A stretch of DNA of 64,000 nt from Coffea arabica (Eukaryota; Streptophyta; Magnoliopsida; Gentianales; Rubiaceae), in the NCBI RefSeq assembly GCF_036785885.1, contig NC_092322.1:11430466-11494465 (forward strand). The letters run 5' to 3'. This document shows, in pieces, positions 22,749 through 34,946 of the stretch; the first letter of the stretch is position 1, and each line of letters starts with the position of its first letter. The notes under the pieces are model-generated. The model saw only the letters and a list, made by a program, of their open reading frames with translations. It did not search any database and had not been told where the DNA came from. The translations under genes and the position numbers were made by a program.

Positions 22749-23071
22749 ATGATCATCAAGATCGTGAAACCCATGTCCGTCGAAGACAAGTTAATAAAAT
22801 GAAAGAGATTCATGTTATTGAGGAGGATGATGGGCCTTCAACTGAATTCAACCGCCAAGATGATGATTATCTTGATATGATTCTCGAAAATGATGTTCAA
22901 ATGGGAACTAATGATTTGGATGATACTAATTTGGATGGTGATGAAGATAATGCCGAAGATGAATTCCAAGAGAATTGGGATGGTGAAGATGATTGGGAAA
23001 ATAATGATTTTGATAATGTGGATTATGGGAATAATGAATTTGATTCAAACGATGAAAATGATTGGTTATAA
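22749..23071 (+). CDS. Acidic C-terminal exon of unknown protein within the hAT element
   Basis: Following a TTTATTTAG acceptor, the frame encodes about 107 residues: a short basic start (DRETHVRRRQVNKMKE), then a long Asp/Glu/Asn-rich tail ending NDENDWL-stop. No fold is recognisable. It could be the acidic tail of a transposase-related protein or another captured exon. A preceding in-frame ATG at 22727 exists but lies in the putative intron. Confidence 0.3.
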
Positions 23072-23534
23072 ATTATTGTATTTCTGAATTATTATGATAC
23101 TTGAAAATGATGAATTGTTGCTATTTTATTTTTTATTTTTTTATGTTTGTTTAAACTTGACAGATGACATTCTAGTAGTTAATTTTGATCTTGAAAATCT
23201 TTTTGTATGTTTGGCTTTTTAGTATTTGTGAAGGTATTTGTAACTTTATATTTGAAATTATGATTATGTAAACTGTGAAGCATTTGGTTTTAAGACTTGA
23301 AATCATGACAGATAACAGGTTTATATTCTCTTCTTTATTACTTGTCAGATAACAGGTTTATATTCTCTTCTTTATAACAGGTTTATATCTTTTAGGATGT
23401 ACAAAATGGTATATGAATTTCAAATTTATTAATTTAGTAAATTTAGGAGTTTTTGGTGGGATCTTACGATCCTACGATCCGATTCTGTGAAACTAAAATC
23501 GATCCGACGTGGGATCCCGATTTTACAAACCTTG

Positions 23535-25774
23535 GTTACAATATGATGTAGTTTTGCAGCATGATATTTATACCAGTTTTCTTCATTGAAAGTGGTACTG
23601 AATTCAAGAGAACCAATAGTGCAGCAAACTTTGGCTACCGGACAATAACTTCGTACAACCATATAAAAATGTTGATAGTTTTCTAGAAACTAATTAAGTT
23701 TCAGCTTTTGTTGGTGGCTGGAAGATTTTCCACAGGCTTTTGCTGATGAAGGTGGAGTTCTCCACAGGCTGCAGGAAGACTTGGCTTTTGGTGAAGGTGG
23801 TAGCGCAGAAGTTGTCCCCAAGGTGCTTGCATCTCCATGTAGGAGGAGGAGAGGTCTGCCTGACAAATTGGCTGCAACATATCAAAAAGATTAGTAGAGA
23901 AAATATAATTTCTGCACGTAGTCCCATTGGATGATTATAGTTAAGTGGGGAACAATTTATAGCATTTCTTGGGATCTAATGCTTTTTTAAAATTGCTTTG
24001 CATTCTTTCTCAAAGTTAAGGAGCTTTTGTATAAGTGCTCTTCCTGTATTCTATTTAGCAAGTACTTGACTGTGTGTGAATTGGTCATCTGACAGTCTTA
24101 AGTTTTGTATTTTCCAACATCTCCTCCAAAGAAGCTGGTAAATATTAGTACAAAGGTTCGGTCGTGTATTTATCATATTGTGTTACAAAAACAAGAAGCC
24201 TCGGGACTTTGTCTTCATGATTGAGATCTATTCTACATTTTTTCATTTCGTGGTGCACAGTTCTTTATTCGGTAGAGTCATAAATTTTACCCTACTCGAT
24301 TATCACCAAAAAAGTCAATTTGTATATTGTCTTCTTTTTCACTATTTTCTTGGGTCAGGTAATTTGTGAGTAATTAACTGTCCGGTATTCTACCATGTTT
24401 TAAGAAATATGCTAGTGTCATTGGGGATTTACTTTTACGGGGTTGAGGTCCAGTTTTGGTTGGATGCCAATATCTATACCATACGTTGAACAAAAGAAGG
24501 CAGTCAGATTGACATGTCTCGCTAATGCTGTGCTTAGCACAACCTACGTCTGGAAATGTTCACCAAAGAAATTGATATAAGAGTGGAAAAAAATAAATTA
24601 TTAAAGGCACAAATTGGTTTTTACTTTTAAATCTTTAGTAAAAATTAGCTAAATGTAAAGAAAAAAATTATTATATAGAAAAAAGAAAAAAAAGAAAAAT
24701 TTTATGTAAGCAAATGTTTCATGAAAACAATTCTAATTCCTAATGAATTCTTCTCTCATGCAAACAAAGGATTTGGAATTCCAAATAAATTCCGTATCAA
24801 TTCTATGCATTTCCCAAACGAAAGAATTGGAATGACTTGGAATTCCAATTCATAGAATTCCAATTCTATAGAATTTCAATTCTAATTCTATAAAACCAAA
24901 CGCACCCTCAATGAATCCGGGAAAAAGCTATCAGCTTTAGGTACTATGAATTCTTTGGCATAAAGAAATCCAAGCGTTACTAGTGCATCAACCTTTCATA
25001 CTCTAACTAAAATTAATGGCTAATAAAAGTCACCTTAGTACTTATCTCTTGAATTCTTAACTGTTTCAAAATTTAATAAAGAATTTTATCACAACCACAA
25101 CACTTTTGAATTCAAAATTACAAAAAATCCTATCCTTTTTTTTTTAAATTTTGGGTTAAAGTTAGCAAAAGTTCTACTTATTTGCACCTTTCCTGTTAAA
25201 ATTATTTTTTGTTGCAATTTCCTATTTTAGTTATCCATTCGACACTAGTACGGGCATAGATACGGATTAAGCAACCAGTTTCAGGAATAATATTTTTTAT
25301 CTAAAAAATTAATTTGAATTGAATTAACAATTTGATATTTTCATGGTAAAGTGTCATTTTTTGGTCCTTTTTCAAGAAAATTTAAGAAAACTATATTTTA
25401 GCAATTGTTGTCATTGACACTTAATTGAAGTTCATTAAGAATAATTGAAGTTCCAATATCAATACTCTATTCAAATGTAAATATTCAACCTAAGTAACAA
25501 AATAAATGATAGCTAAACAAACGAAATATGCGTTCAATTGATCGTGTTCAAACTATATATTCTGTTCATAGTTAGTATATATGAAATTGTATTTTCCATT
25601 TGTAGAAAATTAATATGCATTTTATATCTACTAACGAATAAATTACCTATGTTTTGAACAAATCAAACCTAAACTTATGGTGTGATATGTATATAGTTGC
25701 TCACATTTACACGTATGCCATCATCCTTTCTTCCACTAGCTTTTTTAGTAGTGCAAATTTCTTTTGATTAAATT
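23535..25774. other. Intergenic; one palindromic repeat
   Basis: No supported gene. A 60-codon open stretch at about 23700-23900 has no family match I know. At about 24770-24905 a GAATTC/GGAATT-rich palindromic sequence ending ATAAAACCAAACGCACCC looks like a MITE remnant, without clear ends. Confidence 0.4.
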
Positions 25775-26447
25775 TAGGGGTGGCAATTTTCGATACGACT
25801 TGAAAACATGATATGAACCTAGAACGAAATTAATTAATTCGGATTGAGGTTTCGCAGGTTCGGGTCAGAATCGAGTCGAATCCGATGAACCCCAAAAGAA
25901 AACGGGTTGAATTCGGGTCAAATCGTGGGTGATCCGATACGACCCGATCACCTGTTTAGGAATTAAAAATTATTTTACCCAACTAAACTAAGTTATCTTT
26001 TTTTTTTTCAAAGGCATTAATCACTTAATCCTAAATGAATTTATTTAACTTATTTGAAGTTGAAATTATTATATTTGGACAAATAATGTATTATATTATT
26101 TTTTACTTTTATACTGCTTTTATTTATTTTATATTTGGTTTGGAACAAAACACTTTTACGATGTTTTAATTTATTTTAGATTTGGTTTGGGATTATTTAT
26201 TTAAATTTTTATTACTTGATTATGTAATTAGTCTTATGTGAATTAGAAATTACAGTGGTAAATTAATAAATTAAAATTAAGTTTTGGGTCATTCGGGTCG
26301 TCCCCGACAACCTGGAATTTTCAGATTCGGGTCAGATATCCTGACCCATTTCGGGTTGGGGGGTCAAGTTCGGGTCAACCAGTTTTCTATTATACCTGGA
26401 TCTCAACCCGACCCGTCACTCCGATTTGGACCCGATTGCCACCCCTA
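25775..26447. mobile_element. 673-bp hAT-type MITE
   Basis: Ends TAGGGGTGGCAAT and ATTGCCACCCCTA are perfect 13-bp inverted repeats. Flanking 8-mers ATTAAATT (25767-25774) and ATTATATT (26448-26455) differ at one base, a slightly decayed hAT duplication. Subterminal regions are dense in CGGGTC/GACCCG words; the middle (about 25960-26280) is AT-rich. Non-coding. Confidence 0.8.
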
Positions 26448-26899
26448 ATTATATTGTTAAAAAAATAACATATTTTACAAATTATTCCAATTTATTTAGA
26501 AAATGTTACTAATTTCATTAGAAATTATAAAATGTAATCATGGTTTATTTCTTTTTTACTAAATATAAATACAACATACAAAAGGAAAATATATTTGACT
26601 TTGTTTTACTTTGATCAGAAAAACTTGTGGTAGAAATAACGAAATAGTGACAAAGGTGCAAATTTCAAATCAACAACCAACGTACACTTAATTACGCTAA
26701 TTTTTTAGTTGACCAAACTAATAAATGCCATAAAGTAACTAGATTTGATCATTTATAAATTGACAATTTTAGCAGTTTATATACCATTCAACTATAAAAA
26801 TTATGATTATTATAAAATGACATTTTATAATAATTTACATACTATTTGCCAATTAAAAGTAAGTTTGATAAAAAAATGCATATAAATCCATATTGTAAA

Positions 26900-29240
26900 T
26901 GATACAAAATATATTTGAATCTCACGAAACTTAATATATGGGTAAATTTACTATAGTTTTCAAAGATTATGCCACATTAGTACAAATTTAACTTTTATAC
27001 TTGTGACCTAGAAAATAAATTTATTAGAACACATAACCTTTGTAAATGATACATACATTTATTAAAAATGCTTAAAACACATAACATTGATGAATGATAC
27101 ATACAATCATATATTATACATTTACGTTATCAACAATTACTAACTATAATATTAAGTTTCAATCATTGCTAAAAAAATCTTAGCATTATTTTAAATAAAC
27201 TTCCTAATACTTGTTTCATATAAGTTTCTTTAAGTAAAATAGTAAAATTATGCCACAAACTAGTAAGTCTTCATGATTAACCAAATTTACTATTCTATCA
27301 ACAGGATTTACTATTAATCTGTGAAAACTTACTATTACTTGAACTAAACTTACTCTCCAAAAAGTAAGTTTCGAATATAGAGTAGTAATTTATTTTTTTT
27401 AAAAAAGTAACTTTCATTTTTATTTCAATTTACTTTTGAAGACATAAATAGGATAACAGATTTCGTTACCATTTTTGATTTATTTTTTATTTGCTTTTAG
27501 CGACCATTTGATTATTTGATCGGTCTATCCACCTAAATAGGATAACACTTAAAAATAAGAAAGTAAGTTTTCTATCTAAAATAATAAGTTAACAGTAATA
27601 AATTAGTAACTTATACTTCAAAAGGTAAGTTGGAATAAATATTAAACTTACTTTTTAAATAAATAAATTACTACTTTATTTCCCAAACTTACTTTTTAGA
27701 GAGTAAGTTTAATTCAAGTGATAGTAAGTTTTTATACACATATAGTAACTCTTACTAATAACATGGTAAATTGATTAATAATCAAAACTTACTGATTTAT
27801 GGGACACATGTGCTATTTTATTTTAAAACATATTTCAAACTAGTATTAGGAAATTTATTTGAAATAACGATAAGATGTTTTATTAATGATTAATTCTTAG
27901 TACCTTAGTTAGTAAGTACTCATAATATACCTGTATAATACATGATTATAGGTATAATTTAAAAAAATTATTTATATATTTTAAAATACTATGAAAAATA
28001 GTTTGACTTTTCACATAATCTTGTAAAATATGTAATAAAATTTTGTCGTATTATAAGCTTTTAATCATTTTCAATTTTTGAAAGGTTTGAAAGTTCGAAT
28101 AACAATAACAACAAATCTTCCTAGTTATATATAGAATATTACTTGTTTATATATCAAAATTTTTATAATTTAACACCTATGAATATAATAAGATGATAAA
28201 GTTTTAATAAATTTACATCGGAGACACAAGAAATAATAAGAGTAAAAGCCTAAACAAAATGAGAAATAATATCATAATAAAAATGACAAAATTAGTATAA
28301 CAATTAATATAAGAAAATCAGTATGATCTTGATTTTTTTCCTTGGGAGATTGTTCATAAGAATAGGATCCAATAATTATAAATGAAAATCACATGCATGT
28401 ATAATCTATTGTATAATTTAAATTAAATTTAGTTCACCTATAAAATGGTCCTAAAATAATTAGTACACTATGATATATGTTATTTTAACAACAAAATTTT
28501 TTTTTTACTAAAAGTCTGAAATATCCATGACATATGTATGAGGGATATTTTACCATATTTGTATCTCACATCTAATCATGAAAGTTAATTTGAGAAAAAC
28601 TATTTTTGACAATAGAATTATTTTGAATTTAACCAACAAGTTGAGATTTTTTAAACAATAAAAGTGAAATATTTTGGGAACTTAGTTGTTTATTTTCCCA
28701 TAATTAAAATTTTAAATATGACAAATTATTCTTACATATTTTATAAGATAATATGCAAAAAAAAAAGTTTTCATAGTATATTTAAAATGCTTCAAACATA
28801 TAACATTTGTAAATGATACGTATAATTGTAAGTTTCTTTAAGTAAAATAGTAAATTTATGCCACAAACTATTAAGTTTTGATGATTAACCAAATTTACTA
28901 TTCTATCAACAATATTTAATATTAATCTATAAAAACTTACTATTACTTGAACTAAACTTACCCTCCAAAAACTAAGTTTCAGATATAGAGTAGTATTTTA
29001 CTTAAAAAAAAAAAGTTAGTTCCATATTTATTCAAGTTTACTTTTTGAGATATAAAAGTTACTAATATATCGAGTTAACTTACTATTTTTTATGCAAAAC
29101 TTACTAACCAAAATTTTAGGTACTATTTCATTTAGATGACCGGTACAACAGGTAATCAAATGGTCACTAAAAGTATTTTTACCTATTATATCAGATAAAA
29201 ATAATTTCGTTACCATAACTATCGTTACTTCAGACTTTTC
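26900..29240. repeat. AT-rich repeat family, several copies in alternating orientation
   Basis: A phrase set recurs: CTTACTATTACTTGAACTAA followed by ACTTACTCTCCAAAAAGTAAG, and GATTAACCAAATTTACTATT. It appears in plus orientation at about 27180-27400 and 28820-29010, and inverted at about 27580-27960. Copies end near TTTCGTTACCATAACTATCG (about 29205-29224). More copies lie at 48.76-49.62 kb and 50.69-51.23 kb, and a fragment at 17.92-18.2 kb. No coding capacity. The alternating orientation suggests foldback-type non-autonomous elements; no target-site duplication was found. Confidence 0.6.
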
Positions 29241-29517
29241 CATTAATAAGTATCTACGTCACACATACTCCCAGATTGTTTCAAGAGTAAAACACGCAAT
29301 TGTTTTCCGAATTTATAGTTTGATCCAAATTAGAATATACAAAATTGATGCGCATAAGAAATTTCATTTCCATGCCCAAAAAACAACATTAATATGATTG
29401 TAATGTCAATATACGTTAGGATAAGAATGACACAATCTCTTTTTCTTCTTATTCTTCAAAAAAAAAAAAAAAAGAATGACACAATCTATTCAAATCTATC
29501 TAGATGTGGAGATCAGG

Positions 29518-29848
29518 TTTGTTTGGATATCAAATTATTTCAAATAATATTTCGTTTGTATCACAAACACATTTTTCAACCCACCTTTTTATATTTTCAA
29601 CTATATTTTTATCTCACATATATCATATTACAAAAAGTGTTACAGTAATTATTTCAAATAATACTATTTCAATATCAAAACAAGTACGATGGATTGAGAT
29701 GATTTAAGAAAAAATAATTTACTTCACAAATTCCAATCATCTTTTTATTTTCCATATCACATTTTTTATTTCACATAGATTACATTACAAAAAGTGATAC
29801 AGTAATTATCTCAAATAAATCATCCAAATAAACTTCTATCCAAACAAA
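29518..29848. mobile_element. 331-bp MITE, same family as 15527-15684
   Basis: Perfect 12-bp inverted ends TTTGTTTGGATA (29518-29529) and TATCCAAACAAA (29837-29848). The interior holds CACATTTTTCAACC, TACAAAAAGTG(T)TACAGTAATTAT (present twice, at about 29630 and 29785) and TTTCAAATAAT phrases. The internal duplication suggests two nested or tandem copies. No target-site duplication seen. Confidence 0.65.
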
Positions 29849-30373
29849 TCAATTTGAAATTTCAATTTTCAAATGCTAAAAACAGTGAAAAGAAATTTGT
29901 TCCCCCACTCTTCCCCCAACCCCCACCAACACACACACAAAAAAAGGGAAAATTTTACCATTAGCAAGAATCCAAACTCGCCATCCTAGTTTTACTTATT
30001 TTCCCTTTTTTAGACCAACATCTTTATATTGTGCCCCAAAAAAAAAAAAAAAAATAAAATCATCGACTCATCAAAAACTGCTTCTTCATCATCTCATTTC
30101 CCCTATTTCTCCACCGCATCAAAAGAGAAGGAAAAGAGAGAGAGAGACAGCCCTCAATTTGTTGCCCATTAAATTTCTCTAGTTATCATCATCATCTTTC
30201 TCTAAAGTCTGCAAGGTTTCTGACCCAAACCCTAATCCCCGGAGCTAGCTAACAGAGACGAGGGGATAGAGCGGTGGAAGAAGATTGGAAAAGAAAAAAA
30301 TTTTGATCTAGTTATGGATTTGAGAAGAAAAGTTCTAATGGTGTGAAGAAAAGAAAATTCTGGAAGTTTTCAA

Positions 30374-32741
30374 ATGGGGGCGGCGGGTTCCAAGCTGGAG
30401 AAGGCTCTGGGTGACCAGTTTCCCGAAGGCGAACGATATTTTGGCTTAGAGAATTTTGGGAATACTTGCTATTGCAATAGCGTCCTTCAGGTTTTTTCCC
30501 CCTTTTTTTCTTTTTATTTTCTTTGGTTGATTTTGTAGTATGCTGTTGCAAATTTTGCAAAGTTTTGATTTTTTTTGGTGGCAGGCACTTTATTTTTGCG
30601 TTCCGTTTCGGGAACAGTTGATAGATTATTATTCGAATAACAAAACCCTGGCAGATGCAGAAGAAAATCTGTTGACATGCCTAGCTGACCTATTTATGCA
30701 GGTGCATAACTTAATGTTTTTCTTGAATCATAATTGTGGTGTTAGTTGACATGTAGCTTTAAGTGCAATGAGCTTGTAATAGACCTTCATGCTTATGTGG
30801 ATTACTACTCTGTGTTAGCTATAGTTTCTTGAACCAAAGATCGAGGGAAGCAACAGAGATTGTTGGATTTTTTAAGCTAATTTATTGTAAAAGAAACAGT
30901 AGACCTTATTTACGTTAGTTTGGAGGTTGTACTACTGTTTTGGTACTATAGCATAATCTTCTTTAGCAGTTTTTACTGAGGGCAATCTAATTTGGATAAT
31001 AAAGGCAATTTCATGGGAAGATAATTTGTGCTTACATTAGCACTGGGCATGTAGTTATCAAGGAAGTGAAAGAGGATTGGATAATTATGAAAGTTCTATT
31101 TGGTACATGTATGGTAATTGATAGTGGGTCCAAGTTTGGAAGCTATTGTGCTTGTGGTGTACAGTGATTCTTCTGATCATCTTTCTACCCATCCTCTGGT
31201 TTTCTAGTTTTAGTATGAATAAGTCCAAGTCCCTTTTTATCTGAAAGGACTATTCTGATCATCGTTGTGATATTCCCTGGTCAAGTTGCTTGGTTTTCCA
31301 GCCAATCAGAAGGGTTAATGTGGTCATGTGCAATACTGTTTTATATAGTTCGCTACTTCACTTTTATCTGCTGGTGTGATGTAAAATTGTTAAAATGTGT
31401 CTCTTTAAATTTTGGACTAATTTTAATACTAGTTTGCTGCACCAGTAATGAGATGATCATTTTGTATGGATGACAATGTCAACTTTCAAGATTTTTAATT
31501 GATATTTCTCTGTGTCATGAATTCCTCTGGCATGCATGGGGCACAGGATAGTTGATTATATGTTCTTGGACTGTCATTTTGACAATGCTGGTAAAATATA
31601 GATAATTAATGCTCAATCTTTTTTCTAGAGAAAGAGTGAGTATATGTTGCCTTAATCCTCTGAGAACAAAACATGCATCCATCTGGAGCACCCATTGTAT
31701 TGAAGAATATGCTAAAGCACATCTTCTCACTTTATTGCTTCTGATGTATTCCTGTTTCAATTTATAGATTAGCTCACAGAAGAAGAAAACTGGTGTGATT
31801 GCTCCAAAACGCTTTGTACAGAGACTCAAAAGGCAAAATGAGATCTTTCGCAGCTATATGCACCAGGTATGATGACTTGCAAGTAATTCATTATCTCTGA
31901 AAGGATAACTTTATCAAAGTTTCATTTATCATAAGTAATTCTAAGTTGACAACTTTATCTCTGAAAAGATTTTAGTAAACTACAGCAGCACCTTCAGTAG
32001 CAGTGGAATTGAGATGATGACATTATACAGCAATTCCAGAAATTGAATTGACAATCTTCGACTTTAAATGTAATGATAATTTTATTAATTTTTTTGTGTG
32101 GCCTTCAGTACTGACCATAGCAATGCTGGATTAACAAATTTTGAAGTAGATAAAAGTTGCAACCATGTCAAAATGTCTTACCATTCCTTGACATATTAAC
32201 CCTTGAATGCATGAATTTAATCAATGGTAATAATTTCCTTTAGAAAATGGATTTTATGGAAACATGTTCGTGTTCAGTGCTTGCATTAGTCCAGCGGGTA
32301 ATCTATCTGCTGCCATCACTTCCATTCTTTCTTTAATGATGCATAAGCTCATGACGGATAATGTCTCATGTTATTTAAATCTGATGAGAATACTATCTTT
32401 GAGGTGCGCAAACCACTGTTGCCTGTGTGAGAATTAATGGGTTCTCAAGTTTTTGTGGTTTTGATGGATTTGTGAGGGAAATTTAAAGTCTTAATTTATC
32501 TCAGTCTGTTTTCTTTTTTGCTCGTTCTGTTGGAGGATTTGTTGTTGACTTTTGGGAGAATAGATTGTTCTCAACGGTGCCAGCAAACCTTAAGTTTCTA
32601 GGTACAATTAGTATTTGGACAAAAAGTATTAATTGAGAATTGATTGGATACTTCTATTTTCATTGATTAATACTTAACATCTTCTTTCTTTTTTGCATTT
32701 TCAATTTTTTATTTTTGGAATCACGTGCTAAGATATATACA

Positions 32742-32774
<33 letters not shown>

Positions 32775-34946
32775 ATTCTTATGCACCTTAAAAGAATTTT
32801 ATTTTTGGATTTATGAGGTTGAGTTTATCTCCCAATTTAGGCTGCCTTTCGTAGTACTCCAATGTTCAATCAATTTGGTGGCTGGACTAAAATAACTGCC
32901 CCTGTATATTTGCATGAACATTTCTGGTGATTTTGAATCCCCTTTTTTAACTGACGCCTTGTATTTTAAACATGCCTAATCACTGTTCCTCATTTTTCGC
33001 CTTTTTCACTTCTGATGCTGTACATTTTTTTTTTAAATTTTTCCTAGGATGCCCATGAATTTCTGAACTATTTATTGAATGAATTGGTCGACATATTAGA
33101 GAAAGAGTCACGAGCTGCAAAAAGTGATGGTGAAACTTCATCACCATCTGAAAAGGGTGCAAATGGACCAATGAGTAATCATGCCAATGGCACACAAAAG
33201 GAGCCTCTTGTCACGTGGGTGCATAAGAATTTTCAGGTAATTTTGTTAGGCTTAAGCTCCTATAGTTCACTCTGTTCCTTTCCGTAGTATGTCAGTTTCC
33301 TATGAGGGGAAATTGGCTGCAATCATGCCTAGGGTATTTTCCATTTGATCACAACGTTTTATCTATCATACCGGCTAGACATTATTCTGGATATCATTCA
33401 AAGCTGGGGTCCTTTGGTGTTACTGCTGTGATTCTTAGGTTCTTGACACTAAATATGTACAGGAACAATGGATTGCTTTTGTGATTACTAGGTTGATTAA
33501 ATCTTTGTTCTGCTCTTGCTTGGCCTCTAATTGCCTTTCCTGGTTGCTTTGGACAGGGAATACTAACAAATGAAACACGATGCCTGCGTTGTGAGACAGT
33601 TACAGCAAGGGATGAAACCTTTTTAGACTTGAGCCTTGATATTGAACAGAACAGTTCAATTACAAGCTGCTTGAAGAATTTTAGTTCAACTGAGACATTG
33701 AATGCGGAGGACAAATTCTTTTGTGACAAGTGCTGCAGGCAAGCCATTTTTTCAGTTTTGTGTTGATGTCTTTTTGGCGAACATAACCTGACAAGTTGTC
33801 TTCCCTACCTCCCTCCATCTCAGTGTAGTTAGAATTGAGATTCATTTGAGCTAATTATGATGGCTGATTCAAGCTTGAGTAGCTTAAATTTTTAAACATG
33901 TAACAAAGTATCTGTTGTTTATATATAGCTAATCTTGTGAATTTTCATGCAAGTCTATTATCATCTCCGAGGTTGTTTTCATTATTCTAATTGCGGTCAG
34001 TAACTACCTTTGTAGAGCTGAGCTTCTTTTAGCTAGGTAAACACTCTTGCGCTTGCTTTGAGTCAGTGCGAAAGCCCTTTTATGCTAAAAACATGTAGTG
34101 TCCAACAAGCCAAGTTGATGTACTTGGCTCAGAAGTTGGAAGAGTGTGTATCACCTGGACTGTGACATATCCAGCCAAGGCTCCTGTTCTCGTTTAACCT
34201 GGCAGGCTGAACTTGGTTAAAAAGCTATGCTTAGTTGATCTTCCTATTAGGTGGCCCTTTTGAAGTCTGTTTGCTGGGATTAACAATTTTTAGTCCTTTT
34301 CGTAACAAGAACAAAGAAATGCAAGTGGTGGAGGTTATTTGTCTGTGAATGCATATGGTTATTGGCTGTCTACTTGACTTTTATGTTAGTATGTTTTGAT
34401 AGGAGCATCAGTACGCTCTGGTGTTTTAACAGTTTCGGCTGTGGGAAAAGGATGATGTTAGTTTTCAATGAACAAGTGAGTCTTTAATTTCTGGAATTTC
34501 TCATTGACCATCCAAGCAATGTGCCTTTCAACGTTTGCAGCTTGCAGGAGGCCCAGAAGAGAATGAAAATTAAGAAGCCACCTCACATATTGGTAATCCA
34601 TTTAAAGAGATTCAAGTATATTGAACAGTTGGGCCGGTACAAGAAATTATCATATCGCGTTGTCTTCCCACTTGAACTGAAGTTGAGTAATACAGTTGAG
34701 GATGCAGATGCTGAATATTCCCTGTTTGCTGTGGTAGTACATGTGGGGAGTGGGCCCAACCATGGACACTACGTCAGCCTTGTGAAAAGTCACAACCATT
34801 GGTTGTTCTTCGACGATGAAAATGTGGAAATGATTGATGAATCTGCTGTGCAGACATTCTTCGGATCTGCTCAGGAATACTCTAGTAACACAGATCATGG
34901 CTACATCTTGTTCTATGAAAGAATCACTGCTGCTGGCACAAGCTGA
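30374..34946 (+). CDS. UBP4: Ubiquitin carboxyl-terminal hydrolase 3/4 (UBP3/UBP4 type), 6 exons
   Basis: Exons: 30374-30490, 30585-30701, 31768-31866, 33048-33236, 33557-33738, 34541-34946; 369 aa with stop at 34944-34946. The product is a USP-family cysteine protease that removes ubiquitin from proteins. It matches Arabidopsis UBP3/UBP4 (about 370 aa) nearly throughout, starting [20 protein letters not shown]. The Cys box [13 protein letters not shown] carries the catalytic Cys at residue 32. Zinc-type CLRC and CDKC pairs are in exon 5. The His box [12 protein letters not shown] has the catalytic His at about residue 311, and FFDDENV follows. The N-terminal MGAAGSK suits myristoylation (inference). 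All introns are GT-AG except intron 5, which starts GCAAGC: AG|GC joins to C|TTG to give the conserved S-L-Q-E-A-Q. A GA-rich leader precedes the ATG. UBP3 versus UBP4 cannot be separated here. Intact. Confidence 0.95.
32748..32774 (+). repeat. (TG)n microsatellite in UBP intron 3
   Basis: About 13 TG dinucleotide units, preceded by ATATATACATGTATA. Confidence 0.9.

Larger units (their letters stand above)
21239..23534 (+). mobile_element. 2.3-kb hAT-like element with 8-bp target-site duplication
   Basis: Ends CATGGTTGTCAAAATC (21239 on) and GATTTTACAAACCTTG (to 23534) are imperfect inverted repeats; with the next bases 18 of 23 positions match. It is flanked by a perfect 8-bp duplication GTTACAAT at 21231-21238 and 23535-23542. 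Subterminal DNA is packed with alternating GGATCGTA/TACGATCC words on both sides, typical of transposase-binding subterminal repeats. Inside are a leader-like pyrimidine-rich stretch (about 21570-21990), an amino-acid-permease-like exon (22395-22500) and an acidic last exon (22749-23071). I see no hAT dimerisation domain, so it is most likely non-autonomous. Confidence 0.75.

Noticed and set aside
23700-23905. Plus-strand open stretch of about 60 codons with balanced composition
   Set aside because: No start, splice context or family match; the window gives no second exon.
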